A stretch of 64,000 nucleotides of DNA from assembly GCF_034670125.1 (NCBI RefSeq), contig NZ_JAXMOC010000001.1, forward strand, positions 434,001-498,000, read 5' to 3'. Under the pieces are notes generated by a model. It was not told the origin of the DNA, did not search any database, and saw only the letters and a list, made by a program, of their open reading frames with translations. Shown one piece after another: positions 53,280 to 62,491 of the stretch (positions are counted from its first letter, which is position 1; every line of letters begins with the position of its first letter). The DNA is from Maricaulis sp034670125 (GTDB lineage Bacteria > Pseudomonadota > Alphaproteobacteria > Caulobacterales > Maricaulaceae). Made by a program: the position numbers and the translations under genes.

Positions 53280-55565
53280 ATGAACGACAGAACCAGCCGC
53301 GTTGAGGACGAGGATGCCCTCGCCTTCCACAAGGAACCTGTTCCCGGCAAACTCGCCATGTCGCCGACCAAGCCAATGGCGACCCAGCGCGATCTGTCAC
53401 TCGCCTACAGCCCCGGCGTCGCGGTGCCGGTCAAGGCCATCGCTGCCGATCCGGACAAGGTCTATGACTACACGTCCAAGGGCAACATGGTCGCCGTGAT
53501 CTCCAATGGAACGGCCATCCTGGGCCTTGGCAATTTGGGCGCCATGGCGTCCAAGCCGGTCATGGAAGGCAAGGCCGTCCTGTTCAAGCGCTTTGCCGAT
53601 ATCGACGCCATCGATATCGAGGTCGAAGAGGAAGACGCGGAGCAGTTCATCGAGTGCGTCAAACGCATCGGCAACACCTTCGGCGGCATCAACCTGGAAG
53701 ACATCAAGGCGCCGGAGAGCTTCATCGTCGAGCAGCGCCTGCGCGAACTGCTCGATGTCCCGGTCTTCCATGACGACCAGCACGGCACCGCCATCATCTC
53801 TGCGGCCGGCATTATCAATGCCTGTGAGTTGACCGATCGCCGCATCGAGGACCTCACAGTCGTGGTCAATGGAGCCGGCGCGGCTGGCATCGCAGTTCTC
53901 GAATTGCTGAAGGCAATGGGCGTGCACCCGGACAACGCCATTCTGTGTGACAGCAAGGGCGTCATTCACAGCGAACGCGATAATCTGAACCAGTGGAAGG
54001 CCGCCCATGCGGTCCAGACCGACAAGCGGTCACTGGCGGAAGCCGTGGACGGAGCCGATTGCTTCCTCGGCCTGTCGGTAGCCGGCGCCCTGACCCAGGA
54101 CATGGTCAAGACCATGGCCAAGGACCCGATCATTTTCGCGATGGCCAACCCGGATCCGGAGATCACGCCGGAAGATGCCCGGGCCGTGCGTGACGACGCC
54201 ATTGTGGCCACGGGTCGATCAGACTACCCCAACCAGGTCAACAACGTCCTTGGTTTCCCCTACATCTTCCGCGGCGCGCTCGATGTCCGCGCCCGGACGA
54301 TCAATGAGGAGATGAAAATTGCCGCGGCGCAGGCCCTGGCCGCGCTGGCCAAGGAAGACGTGCCGGACGAGGTCGCCGCAGCCTATCATGGTGCCCGACC
54401 GAGTTTCGGGCGCGATTACATCATTCCCTCTCCCTTCGATCCGCGCCTGATCTCCTACGTCCCGCCCTATGTGGCACAGGCTGCGATGGACACCGGCGTG
54501 GCCCGCAAGCCAATCCCGGACATGGCCGCCTATCGCGCCTCGTTGGCCCGCCGCCTCGACCCGACCGCGGCCCTGCTGCAACGGATCCAGGGCGCGGTGA
54601 TGGGTCATGGCCGCCGTATCGTCTTTGCCGAAGGCGAGGAACCGGCTGTCATTCGCGCCGCCTATGCCTTCCAGAACCAGGAGCTGGGCAAGGCCGTTCT
54701 GGTCGGTCGCGAGGAAATCACCCGCGCCAACATGCGCCTGGTCGGCGTGCCGGAAGACTCGATCGAAATCGTCAATGCGCGCCTGTCCGACCGCAATGCC
54801 GACTATGCCGACTTCCTGTACGGGCGCCTGCAGCGCAAGGGTTATCTCAAGCGCGACGTGCAGCGCCTGGTCAACAATGACCGCAATGTCTTTTCGGCCT
54901 GCATGGTCAAGCTGGGCGATGCCGACGGCATGGTCACAGGCACGACGCGCTCTTATGGCGCGGCACTGGCTGACGTCACCCAGGTTCTCGACCCGGCCGA
55001 GGGTCAACGCGTGATGGGCATGTCCATCGCTCTGGCCAAGAACCGTACCCTCTTCATCGCCGACACCAATATCGCGGAATTTCCGGACGAGGAGGCGCTC
55101 GCCGATATCGCCATCGAGACCGCCGCAGCGGCCAAGGGCTTCGGCTTCACGCCACGGGTTGCCTTCCTGTCCTATTCAACCTTCGGCAACCCGTCTGGCG
55201 ACCGGTCGGACAAGCTGCGCCGGGCGGTCGAGATCCTCGACGAGCGCGGCGTTGATTTCGAATACGAGGGCGAGATGAATGTCGATGTCGCGCTCGATCC
55301 GTCGCACCGCTTCCTCTATCCGTTCTCGCGCCTGAAGGGACCGGCCAACGTGCTGGTCATGCCGGCCATCCACTCGGCCTCGATCGCCACCAAATTATTG
55401 CGCATGGCCGGTGGAGCCACGGTGATCGGACCGATGCTGGTCGGCGTCGAAAAACCGGTCCAGATCGCCCGGCTTGGCGCGTCGGTGTCGGAGATCACCA
55501 CCCTCGCTGCCTTGGCTGCCTACGACCCGGACAAGCATGATGTGGAAAGCGGGCTGTCTGAGTAG
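53280..55565 (+). CDS. maeB: NADP-dependent malic enzyme with phosphotransacetylase-like domain
   Basis: 761 residues from the ATG at 53280, with AAGGA upstream (a GTG one codon earlier is possible). The N-terminal malic domain has LSLAYSPGVAVPV, and the NAD(P) fold has VVNGAGAAGIAVLELL. From about 430 a phosphotransacetylase-like domain follows (GRRIVFAEGEEPAVIRAA; KNRTLFIADTNI). Such fusions are the normal MaeB; the extra domain is thought to be regulatory. It makes pyruvate and NADPH from malate. It converges with the AmpG-like gene, 10 bp apart. Confidence 0.96.
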   Translation: MNDRTSRVEDEDALAFHKEPVPGKLAMSPTKPMATQRDLSLAYSPGVAVPVKAIAADPDKVYDYTSKGNMVAVISNGTAILGLGNLGAMASKPVMEGKAVLFKRFADIDAIDIEVEEEDAEQFIECVKRIGNTFGGINLEDIKAPESFIVEQRLRELLDVPVFHDDQHGTAIISAAGIINACELTDRRIEDLTVVVNGAGAAGIAVLELLKAMGVHPDNAILCDSKGVIHSERDNLNQWKAAHAVQTDKRSLAEAVDGADCFLGLSVAGALTQDMVKTMAKDPIIFAMANPDPEITPEDARAVRDDAIVATGRSDYPNQVNNVLGFPYIFRGALDVRARTINEEMKIAAAQALAALAKEDVPDEVAAAYHGARPSFGRDYIIPSPFDPRLISYVPPYVAQAAMDTGVARKPIPDMAAYRASLARRLDPTAALLQRIQGAVMGHGRRIVFAEGEEPAVIRAAYAFQNQELGKAVLVGREEITRANMRLVGVPEDSIEIVNARLSDRNADYADFLYGRLQRKGYLKRDVQRLVNNDRNVFSACMVKLGDADGMVTGTTRSYGAALADVTQVLDPAEGQRVMGMSIALAKNRTLFIADTNIAEFPDEEALADIAIETAAAAKGFGFTPRVAFLSYSTFGNPSGDRSDKLRRAVEILDERGVDFEYEGEMNVDVALDPSHRFLYPFSRLKGPANVLVMPAIHSASIATKLLRMAGGATVIGPMLVGVEKPVQIARLGASVSEITTLAALAAYDPDKHDVESGLSE

Positions 55566-55575
55566 GCGACCAGGG

Positions 55576-57195
55576 CTATTCAGTCTGCCGTTCCGCGAAT
55601 TTGTGTTCGCCTCTTGCGGCTGCCGGTCCGAACCGGATGACGACGGCAAGAAGGATGGCCGCCGGTATGGTCCAGGCCGCTGTGATTACAAAGAAGGCAA
55701 CCCAGCCGACGGCGTCCGCCAGTACGCCCGAAAATCCCGACAGGAACTTCGCGAACAGGGCGTAGAATGAGCTAACCCACGCGTACTGGGTCGCCGCGCT
55801 TGCGGGATCAACCAAGCTCGACAGATAGGCGATGAAGACCGTTGTGACAAAGCCGCCGGCCAGATTGTCCCCAACGATCGCGATCAGCAGTTTCCAACTC
55901 TCGTCGGGCTGCGCGGTCGCGGCCAGCCAAGCATAGGCGCCGTTTGTCACAAGTGTGATGACCAGCCCGATCACCAAGGCCCGCATCATGCCGATCCGCA
56001 GTGCGGTCACACCGCCCACAAACAATCCAATCATCGTCGCCGCAAGGCCGGGCCCTGCCTGTATGCCGCCAACGACAGCGCGATCGAATTCAAGGTCTGA
56101 ATACAAGGGCGACGCCATCACCCCCATGGTGAAGTCACTGATCCGGTAAAGTGAAATCAGCGCGATAACAGGGATGATCCACCAGCCGAGGCGGGCGAAG
56201 AAGTCCTTGAAGGGCTGCCAAACGGCATTGACGACCTTCACCCCGAAACTGCCCTCAAGGGCCCGGCGTCCAACACCGGCCTTTGGTTCCTTCATGAAAA
56301 ATACCAGGCCGGCCGAGATGGCCATCGCGGCGGCCATGACAAGAAACGAAACATGCCAGTTGGACCATTCGGATATTGCCAAACCCAGGCCGGACGTCAT
56401 GTAAGCGATGCGGTAGCCAAAGGAGTATGCCGCCGCCATGGTCGCTTGCATGTCATTGGATGCCGACTCGATCCGCCATGCATCAATCGCGACATCCAGG
56501 GTCGCGCCGGAGTATGCCAGCAGCAATGCTGCAATTGCGATCGGAAGCAGGGTCGCGAGAGTCCGAAAAACGGAGAGGGCCTCGAAGTGCTCGTCTTCTT
56601 TCACAAGCGACAACAAGCGTCGGTACTCTTCTTCCGGTATCTCCACCACCTGAGCGCCAGTATCGTCCAGAGCCGCCTCGACCGGGTGGATCACATTGCC
56701 AATGACATTCCCGGCACTTCGATCCGGGTCAGCCTCGGCGGTCGCCAGTGAGTCCAAAAGTACCTGATATTCTCCCACTTCGATCTGGGCCAGGCGCATC
56801 CCCGTGTCGTCACGGCGATAGGATGCCCCTGTAGGGTCCGTCGTCGCGACAAACCCAAGCGCGATGACCGTCCCAGCGATTGCGGTGACCATCCATGCCC
56901 GTCGTGTGCCGAGTCGCTTGGACAAGACGGGTATTTTGACCCGGTCGACGACCGGGGCCCACAACCATTTGAGGGTGTAGGCCAGTGTGACAAAGTAAAA
57001 GAAACCGATGGTTGAACGATCTATCCCGGCATCGCGGAGCCAGTAGGATAATTTCTGGAAAACCATGTAGAGCGGGAGCCCGGACGCAAAGCCCAGGATC
57101 AACATCGAGATCATGACCGGCGTCGCATAGACCGCCAGGGTTTGCATGAAAGTGCGCTGCCCCGCGACGCCGGCAGTTTCTCGCGAGTCAGACAT
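55576..57195 (-). CDS. AmpG-like muropeptide MFS permease with inserted soluble loop
   Basis: 539 residues from the ATG at 57195; the longer in-frame start overlaps the kinase gene. The first helix carries GFASGLPLYMVFQKLSYWL and the loop RVKIPVLSKRLGTRRAW, typical of AmpG, which imports anhydro-muropeptides for peptidoglycan recycling. Between helices 3 and 4 (residues about 120-211) there is a polar insert of about 90 residues that usual AmpG proteins (about 490 residues) lack. After it comes SGATLDVAIDAWRIES. It lies 28 bp downstream of the kinase on the same strand. Confidence 0.85.
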   Translation of the reverse strand: MSDSRETAGVAGQRTFMQTLAVYATPVMISMLILGFASGLPLYMVFQKLSYWLRDAGIDRSTIGFFYFVTLAYTLKWLWAPVVDRVKIPVLSKRLGTRRAWMVTAIAGTVIALGFVATTDPTGASYRRDDTGMRLAQIEVGEYQVLLDSLATAEADPDRSAGNVIGNVIHPVEAALDDTGAQVVEIPEEEYRRLLSLVKEDEHFEALSVFRTLATLLPIAIAALLLAYSGATLDVAIDAWRIESASNDMQATMAAAYSFGYRIAYMTSGLGLAISEWSNWHVSFLVMAAAMAISAGLVFFMKEPKAGVGRRALEGSFGVKVVNAVWQPFKDFFARLGWWIIPVIALISLYRISDFTMGVMASPLYSDLEFDRAVVGGIQAGPGLAATMIGLFVGGVTALRIGMMRALVIGLVITLVTNGAYAWLAATAQPDESWKLLIAIVGDNLAGGFVTTVFIAYLSSLVDPASAATQYAWVSSFYALFAKFLSGFSGVLADAVGWVAFFVITAAWTIPAAILLAVVIRFGPAAARGEHKFAERQTE

Positions 57196-57223
57196 TTTCT
57201 TACCACTCCGCCAGGGGACGTTG

Positions 57224-59140
57224 TCAGCCCATGCTGGCGCGGTTTTCGGGGCGGCACAAGCGGTTGAGGGTGTCGGCCAGCTTTTGGGCGTCGAGCGGTT
57301 TGGCGAGGAATTCGTCCATGCCGGCAGCCAGGCAGAGCTTCCGGTCGGCCTCGCTGTCATTGGCGGTGAGGGCGATCAATGGCAGACGGCAATTCGCGTC
57401 CCGCGCCCGTCGGGCCACCGCGGGCCCGTCCAGGCCTGGCATGCGTTGGTCGAGCAGGGCGGCGTCGACCTTGCCGGCCATGATCGCCTCCAGCGCGGTA
57501 TCGCCACGGTCCATGAGCGTGACGTGGACTCCCAGCCGTTCCAGAGACTTGCGCGCGATCAACGCGTTCACCGGGTCATCTTCGGCGACCAGGATGTGAA
57601 GGCCGGACAGGTCAGGCTGGCAGCGGGCAATCGGGTCAGCGTCCTGATCCGGAGCCTCGTGGGAGCAACTCGTCCCACCCAGTTGCGCGGCCAGCGTCGA
57701 AGCGCGCACCGGCTTGACGAACCAATTTCGTTTCCCGTCGGCGACAAGATCGGGACGTTTGGCTTTTTCGGCCGGTGTGACCAATTGCCAGGACCGGGTG
57801 GCAGGCGCATTTCGCGCCCAGTCCGCGTCCCAGAGCAATTGCGATCCTGCCGCCACGGAAAGATCGTCAGTTTCGGCCACCAGGATGACCTCGGCGCCCA
57901 GCGCGAGCAGCTGGTCACGCAGGATCTCACGCAGGGTTGGGTTGTCGCTCGCGATGGAAATCCGGCGACCCGCAAGCGGTTCGTCCCGACGCCGCGCGAG
58001 AACGGGCAGATCAAAGATCAGCCAGAATTTCGCGCCTTCGCCCAGCCGGCTTTCCACCCCCATGGCACTGTTCATCGCATCGGCCAGACGACGGACCATG
58101 GCCAGGCCCAGCCCTGCGCCGCTTTCCGCGCCGTCCCGCTCGGCCGCGCCGCGTTCGAAATGCTCGAACAGGCTTTCCTGGTCGGCCTCGGAAATACCCG
58201 GCCCGGTGTCGCTGACCGAAAGGGCGAGGCGGTCGCGGCCTTCGCTGTCCGGCGCGTTCGCGATATCGATGCGGACCCCTCCGGACGCGGTGAATTTCAC
58301 CGCATTGCCAATGAGATTGTAGAGAATTTGCTTGAGCCGGGCGGCATCGCCGGTGACCCGCGACGGTGCGCCTTGCGCGTGAACAACACCGATCTCGAGC
58401 GCTTTCTCCTGGGCCCGCGGCGCCGCCAGCTCGACGGTCTCCCGGACCAGGTCAGCGATATCAACCGTTTCGGGCCGCAACTCCAGGCGTCCCGCCTCAA
58501 GGCGGGACAGGTCGAGAATGTCGTCCACCATCGCGAGCGCATGGTCAGCCGAAGCGGCGATCGAGCGGACATAGTCCGCCTGATCCGGTTTGAGGGCGGT
58601 CGCCTCCAGGAGGCGGGCAACGCCGAGTGCGCCGGCCAGGGGCGTCCGCAATTCGTGCGTAACCGCGGCAAAGAACAGTGACTTGGCGCGCTGCGACTCC
58701 TCCAGATCGTCATGGGCGGCCCGGCGGCTGGTGACATCACGGCCAACCGACACAACACCCGCATCACCAGGCAGGAGACGCTCGTCCCACTCGATCCAGA
58801 CCGCGCCGGCGCGGGTCCGCATCAACATTTCATACCGGCGGGAGTTTTGTGAGGTAACCGGCGGCGCGACGGAGAACCAACGGCCAACCCAATCGTCCCG
58901 CTCGCCGCCAAAGGCCGTCAGGAACGCCGAATTGACATAGCGGACCTGGCCACCATTGCCGCGGACGAGAATGAGTTCACCGGTGGCATCCAGCGCCGCG
59001 AGGAGAAGCGCATCCAAGCCGGTCGACAGGTCTGGAGTTGTCGAAGGCAGAGGGGGGGGCGCAGATTCGCGATCACCTCGCGCGCCATGGGCGCCCGGCA
59101 AGTCCTTCGCTGATCCGCGGTCTCCTGGCTCGTCAGCCAT
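57224..59140 (-). CDS. Soluble hybrid histidine kinase with two receiver-like domains
   Basis: 638 residues from the ATG at 59140. No membrane helix. An N-terminal PAS domain (about 45-140) is followed by HisKA with His162 in FFAAVTHELRTPLAG, the HATPase (N box LYNLIGNAVKF, then DTGPGI and GAGLGLAMV), a receiver-like region without the acidic phospho-site (about 385-500), and a true receiver (HILVAEDDPVNALIARK, ALLDQRMPGLDG with the phospho-Asp, KPLD). The signal and target are unknown; no response regulator gene is adjacent. Confidence 0.92.
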   Translation of the reverse strand: MADEPGDRGSAKDLPGAHGARGDRESAPPPLPSTTPDLSTGLDALLLAALDATGELILVRGNGGQVRYVNSAFLTAFGGERDDWVGRWFSVAPPVTSQNSRRYEMLMRTRAGAVWIEWDERLLPGDAGVVSVGRDVTSRRAAHDDLEESQRAKSLFFAAVTHELRTPLAGALGVARLLEATALKPDQADYVRSIAASADHALAMVDDILDLSRLEAGRLELRPETVDIADLVRETVELAAPRAQEKALEIGVVHAQGAPSRVTGDAARLKQILYNLIGNAVKFTASGGVRIDIANAPDSEGRDRLALSVSDTGPGISEADQESLFEHFERGAAERDGAESGAGLGLAMVRRLADAMNSAMGVESRLGEGAKFWLIFDLPVLARRRDEPLAGRRISIASDNPTLREILRDQLLALGAEVILVAETDDLSVAAGSQLLWDADWARNAPATRSWQLVTPAEKAKRPDLVADGKRNWFVKPVRASTLAAQLGGTSCSHEAPDQDADPIARCQPDLSGLHILVAEDDPVNALIARKSLERLGVHVTLMDRGDTALEAIMAGKVDAALLDQRMPGLDGPAVARRARDANCRLPLIALTANDSEADRKLCLAAGMDEFLAKPLDAQKLADTLNRLCRPENRASMG

Positions 59141-59799
59141 GCCCTGTCCTCGAATACGGTCCACGCCCGTCATAGCCTGTCCGGGTTAATGAAGCGTCGG
59201 CGGCCACCCGGTTGCCGCTCCGACACCCTGGTTGGGTGACACTGTCCGGCCCCACTGGCCCTTCAGCCAAGCCCGGTCTGGTGGCGCAGGACAGGATTGG
59301 CAGCCAACGCAGCGTCCCGCCATCGGACCGGTGTGTGCGGCGCGGGAAGGCCGCAGCTCGATTGACGAGGTTCGAAACCTGCCGACCGGCGCGCGGCGCC
59401 CGAAACCGGAAGCCTGTGGCGCGAGGCGGAAAGCCCGTTGCCTGGGCGAACAGGCAGACGCCCGTTGCCTGAGATACAATGCCGACCGTCCGATGGGAGA
59501 TTTCGGTGCCAGGCAAGCGTCATCGCGGGCCCGGCGCGCCTTTCCCGGTGCCAGCTGCCCTCGGGCCCCAGATGCCCGGTTACAGATGCCCGGTTACAGA
59601 CGCCCGGTACAGACGCCCGGTACAGGCGCACGGTACAGGCGCTTGATGACCAAAGACCGGTTCCAGCGGCTCTGGCTGCTGGGCTCCGGGCCTGTCGCCA
59701 TTCGGACGACACACGTAATGCCATGCCGCTCGCAATGCCGCTCGCCCGGCGGTGTCCGACCCTGCCTGGCCCGTCTCTTTTCCGGCTCCGCGAAATCGG
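59141..59799. other. 660-bp intergenic gap between comM and the kinase gene
   Basis: No gene is supported here; open frames on both strands are short, Arg/Pro/Gly-rich and typical of GC-rich noise. It contains a short tandem-repeat array (59569-59639), two copies of GCCCGTTGCCTG (59433 and 59460) and two of ATGCCGCTCGC (near 59722). A promoter for the kinase must lie near its right end at about 59150-59200; I cannot identify it. Confidence 0.5.
59569..59639. repeat. Short tandem-repeat array, 13-14 bp unit
   Basis: Five imperfect copies of a 13-14 bp unit (CAGATGCCCGGTTA / CAGACGCCCGGTA / CAGGCGCACGGTA) lie head to tail. The unit length is not a multiple of three and varies, so it is not a protein repeat. 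Confidence 0.8.
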
Positions 59800-61335
59800 T
59801 CATGGACGCTGGCCGGACAGGACTTTGGAGGGTTTTTGTGTCGGATCCCGGAGACCGCGACGACAGGACAGGGCTTCAGCGATATGCAGGCGGCGCACGG
59901 CGTCCTGGCCATCCAGATCGGCGATGGTGCGGGCGACCCGCAAGATCCGGTGATAGGAGCGCGCGGTCAGTGACTGATGCATGGCAGCTTCCTGCAACAA
60001 GGCCTCTCCGGCTCGATCCGGCGCCGCGACATGGTCGAGCTGATCGGTGGGAAGGTGCGCGTTCAGTCGGCCCCTCTCGAGCTGGGCGTCACGTGCAGCC
60101 GCGACACGGGCCGCCGCCTCCGCCGTTCCCTCCGGCGAAGCGGGCAGGGCGAGATCGGCCGGGGTGACGGGCGGCACCCTGATTTGCAGGTCGATGCGGT
60201 CGATCATCGGTCCGGATATCCGGGCTTGGTAGTCGATGGCACAGCGCGCCCCGCGTCGACAGGTCTCACCGGCCCCGCCGCCGCCGCAGCGGCACGGATT
60301 CATGGCGGCAACGAGCTGGAATCGGGCCGGATAGGCAATATGGGCATTGGCCCGGGCGACGGTGATCGAGCCGGTCTCCAACGGTTGTCGCAGACTGTCG
60401 AGGACCTGCGGATGGAATTCCGGCAATTCGTCGAGAAACAGCACACCGCGGTGAGCCAGCGAGGCTTCGCCGGGTCGCGCGCGGCTTCCCCCGCCGACCA
60501 TCGCCGCCATCGATGCGGAATGGTGGGGCGCGCGAAAGGGCCGATTGCGCGTGAGCCTGCCACGCTCCAGCAGGCCGGCCACCGAGTGGATCATCGAGAC
60601 GTCCAGCAATTCCGGCGCCGTCAATGGCGGCAGCAGGCCAGGCAGACGTTCCGCCAGCATCGACTTTCCGGACCCCGGCGGCCCGATCATCAACAGGTTA
60701 TGGTGTCCGGCAGCGGCAATTTCGAGCGCCCGCTTGGCGCCTTCCTGACCTTTGACCTGTTTCAGGTCGACATCGGGACCCGCCTCGATCAACTCGCCGG
60801 GAGCCGGGCGGTCCAGAACCTGGCTGCCCTTGAAATGATTGATCAGCTGGATCAGCGTCGCCGGGGCGAGAATGGCCAGGTCGCCTCCGGCCCAAGCCGC
60901 TTCCGGACCACAACTCTCCGGACAGATCAGGGCTCGGCCGGAGGCGTGTGCAGCAACAGCGGCAGGCAGCGCGCCGGGGGCGGAACGGATGCGGGCGTCG
61001 GCCCCGAGCTCGCCAAACGCGAGATAGTCCTCGGCCACGTCCTTGGGCAGGATATCAAGCTCCGCCAGCACCCCGATCGCGATCGGCAAGTCAAAATGGG
61101 CGCCTTCCTTGGGTTGGTCTGCGGGAGCCAGATTGACGATCAGGCGCTTGGATGGAAGCGACAGTCCCAATGCAGAGAATGCCGCCCGAACCCGCTCGCG
61201 GCTCTCGGCGACCGCCTTGTCGGCGAGACCGACGATCGAAAATATGGGTTGAGACCCACCCGCAACCTGAACCTGTACGTCCACGATCCGGGCTTCAGAG
61301 CCATGAAAGGCGACGGATGCCGTGCGGGCTGCCAC
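59800..61335 (-). CDS. comM: YifB/ComM-family Mg-chelatase-like AAA ATPase
   Basis: 511 residues. An N-terminal Lon-protease-like fold (VQVQVAGGSQPIFSIVGLAD) is followed by the Walker A GPPGSGKSMLAERLPGLL, Walker B LFLDELPEF and a Cys-rich zinc-like cluster CRCGGGGAGETCRRGARC. In naturally competent bacteria ComM is a helicase that helps branch migration of incoming DNA. It is downstream of gshB with a 205-bp gap. Confidence 0.93.
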   Translation of the reverse strand: MAARTASVAFHGSEARIVDVQVQVAGGSQPIFSIVGLADKAVAESRERVRAAFSALGLSLPSKRLIVNLAPADQPKEGAHFDLPIAIGVLAELDILPKDVAEDYLAFGELGADARIRSAPGALPAAVAAHASGRALICPESCGPEAAWAGGDLAILAPATLIQLINHFKGSQVLDRPAPGELIEAGPDVDLKQVKGQEGAKRALEIAAAGHHNLLMIGPPGSGKSMLAERLPGLLPPLTAPELLDVSMIHSVAGLLERGRLTRNRPFRAPHHSASMAAMVGGGSRARPGEASLAHRGVLFLDELPEFHPQVLDSLRQPLETGSITVARANAHIAYPARFQLVAAMNPCRCGGGGAGETCRRGARCAIDYQARISGPMIDRIDLQIRVPPVTPADLALPASPEGTAEAAARVAAARDAQLERGRLNAHLPTDQLDHVAAPDRAGEALLQEAAMHQSLTARSYHRILRVARTIADLDGQDAVRRLHIAEALSCRRGLRDPTQKPSKVLSGQRP

Positions 61336-61471
61336 TACTTTTCTCCCGTCATAGCGGGGTGTTGATTCACAGAACTCCGCCTGTGTCGCGCCCCGCCACC
61401 AGATGTGAAAAGCAACCAGCGACCCACACCAATGCCATTAACCATCCGGCATCATTGGGTTTTCCACAGGC

Positions 61472-61490
61472 TTGATCACATCAAGATCAA
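61472..61490. promoter_or_regulatory. Nested inverted repeat upstream of comM
   Basis: TTGATCACATCAAGATCAA contains two overlapping palindromes: TTGAT-CAC-ATCAA and TTGATC-(7)-GATCAA. It lies 137 bp upstream of the comM start in an AT-richer gap, so it could be an operator. Role inferred only from position. Confidence 0.3.
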
Positions 61491-61540
61491 AACAGGAACA
61501 AATCATGCACGATTACACGACACACGTCAAACGTGCGGGG

Positions 61541-62491
61541 TCAATTGCCAATCCGGCGCGCGACCGCATCCCAGAAAGCCGCACAGGCATCGACGCCGGA
61601 AAAGCGTTTGAGTTCCTGCACGCCGGTCGGTGACGTGACGTTGATTTCGGTGAGCCTGTCACCAATCACGTCGATACCCACCAGCACCAGGTCACGGTCT
61701 TTCAGGACCGGTCCGATCGCGTCACAGATCCGCATGTCGCTGTCGGACAAGTCTGACGGCTCGGCGACCCCGCCCACATGCATGTTGGACCGGGTCTGGC
61801 CGTGCTGCGGGACCCGGTTGATCGCGCCAACCGGGACGCCGTCAATGATCAGGATACGCTTGTCGCCCGCCGTCACCGCAGGCAGGAAAGCCTGAGCGAT
61901 CACGGGTTCACGCGACTGGGCAAAGAAAGTCTCGAGCAAGGCAGAAAAATTGCCGTCACCCGGTTTGAGGCGGAAAACCCCGGCGCCGCCATTGCCGTAG
62001 AGCGGCTTGATGATGATGTCCTCATGCCGGTCCCTGAATCCGGTCAGCGCCGCCAGGTCGCGGGTGATCAGGGTTGGCGGAATGATGTCCGGATAGAGAA
62101 GCGGAAGGATCTTTTCCGGGCTCGACCGGACCCAGAACGGGTCATTCATCACCAGCGTTTGACCCTTGAGCATCTCCAGAAGATGCGCGGCGGTCTGGTA
62201 GGCCATGTCAAATGGCGGGTCCTGACGCATCAGGACCACATCAACATCCGTCGCCAAATCGAGATTGCGCGCCTCGCCCAATTCGGCGTGTTGTCCCTGG
62301 ACGTGCCTGACCCTGACCGGACGGGCCCGGGCCATGATGCGTCCTTCCTGCCAGGCCAGCTGGTCAGGATGATAGACAAAGAGCTCGGCCCCTCTCGCCT
62401 GCGCCTCCTCCATCAGCGCGAAGGTCGTATCGGCGTCGACATTGACCGCTTCAATCGGGTCCATCTGGACCGCTACACGCCATGTCATCAT
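61541..62491 (-). CDS. gshB: Glutathione synthetase
   Basis: 316 residues. The ATP-grasp motifs are IIIKPLYGNGGAGVFRL and VGIDVIGDRLTEINV. It joins gamma-glutamylcysteine and glycine. It overlaps the BON lipoprotein gene by 4 nt (stop-start), so the two are coupled. Confidence 0.96.
   Translation of the reverse strand: MMTWRVAVQMDPIEAVNVDADTTFALMEEAQARGAELFVYHPDQLAWQEGRIMARARPVRVRHVQGQHAELGEARNLDLATDVDVVLMRQDPPFDMAYQTAAHLLEMLKGQTLVMNDPFWVRSSPEKILPLLYPDIIPPTLITRDLAALTGFRDRHEDIIIKPLYGNGGAGVFRLKPGDGNFSALLETFFAQSREPVIAQAFLPAVTAGDKRILIIDGVPVGAINRVPQHGQTRSNMHVGGVAEPSDLSDSDMRICDAIGPVLKDRDLVLVGIDVIGDRLTEINVTSPTGVQELKRFSGVDACAAFWDAVARRIGN

Noticed and set aside
59569..59639. Tandem array considered as a CRISPR
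   Set aside because: Units are only 13-14 bp with no spacers and no cas genes nearby.
59133..59724. Short minus-strand open frames in the comM-kinase gap
   Set aside because: Composition is Arg/Pro/Ser-rich, they have no ribosome site, and the tandem repeats would shift frame with each unit change.
61450..61470. DnaA-box-like TTTTCCACA near 61461
   Set aside because: Only one imperfect copy exists and there is no AT-rich cluster or dnaA/dnaN context, so an origin is not supported.
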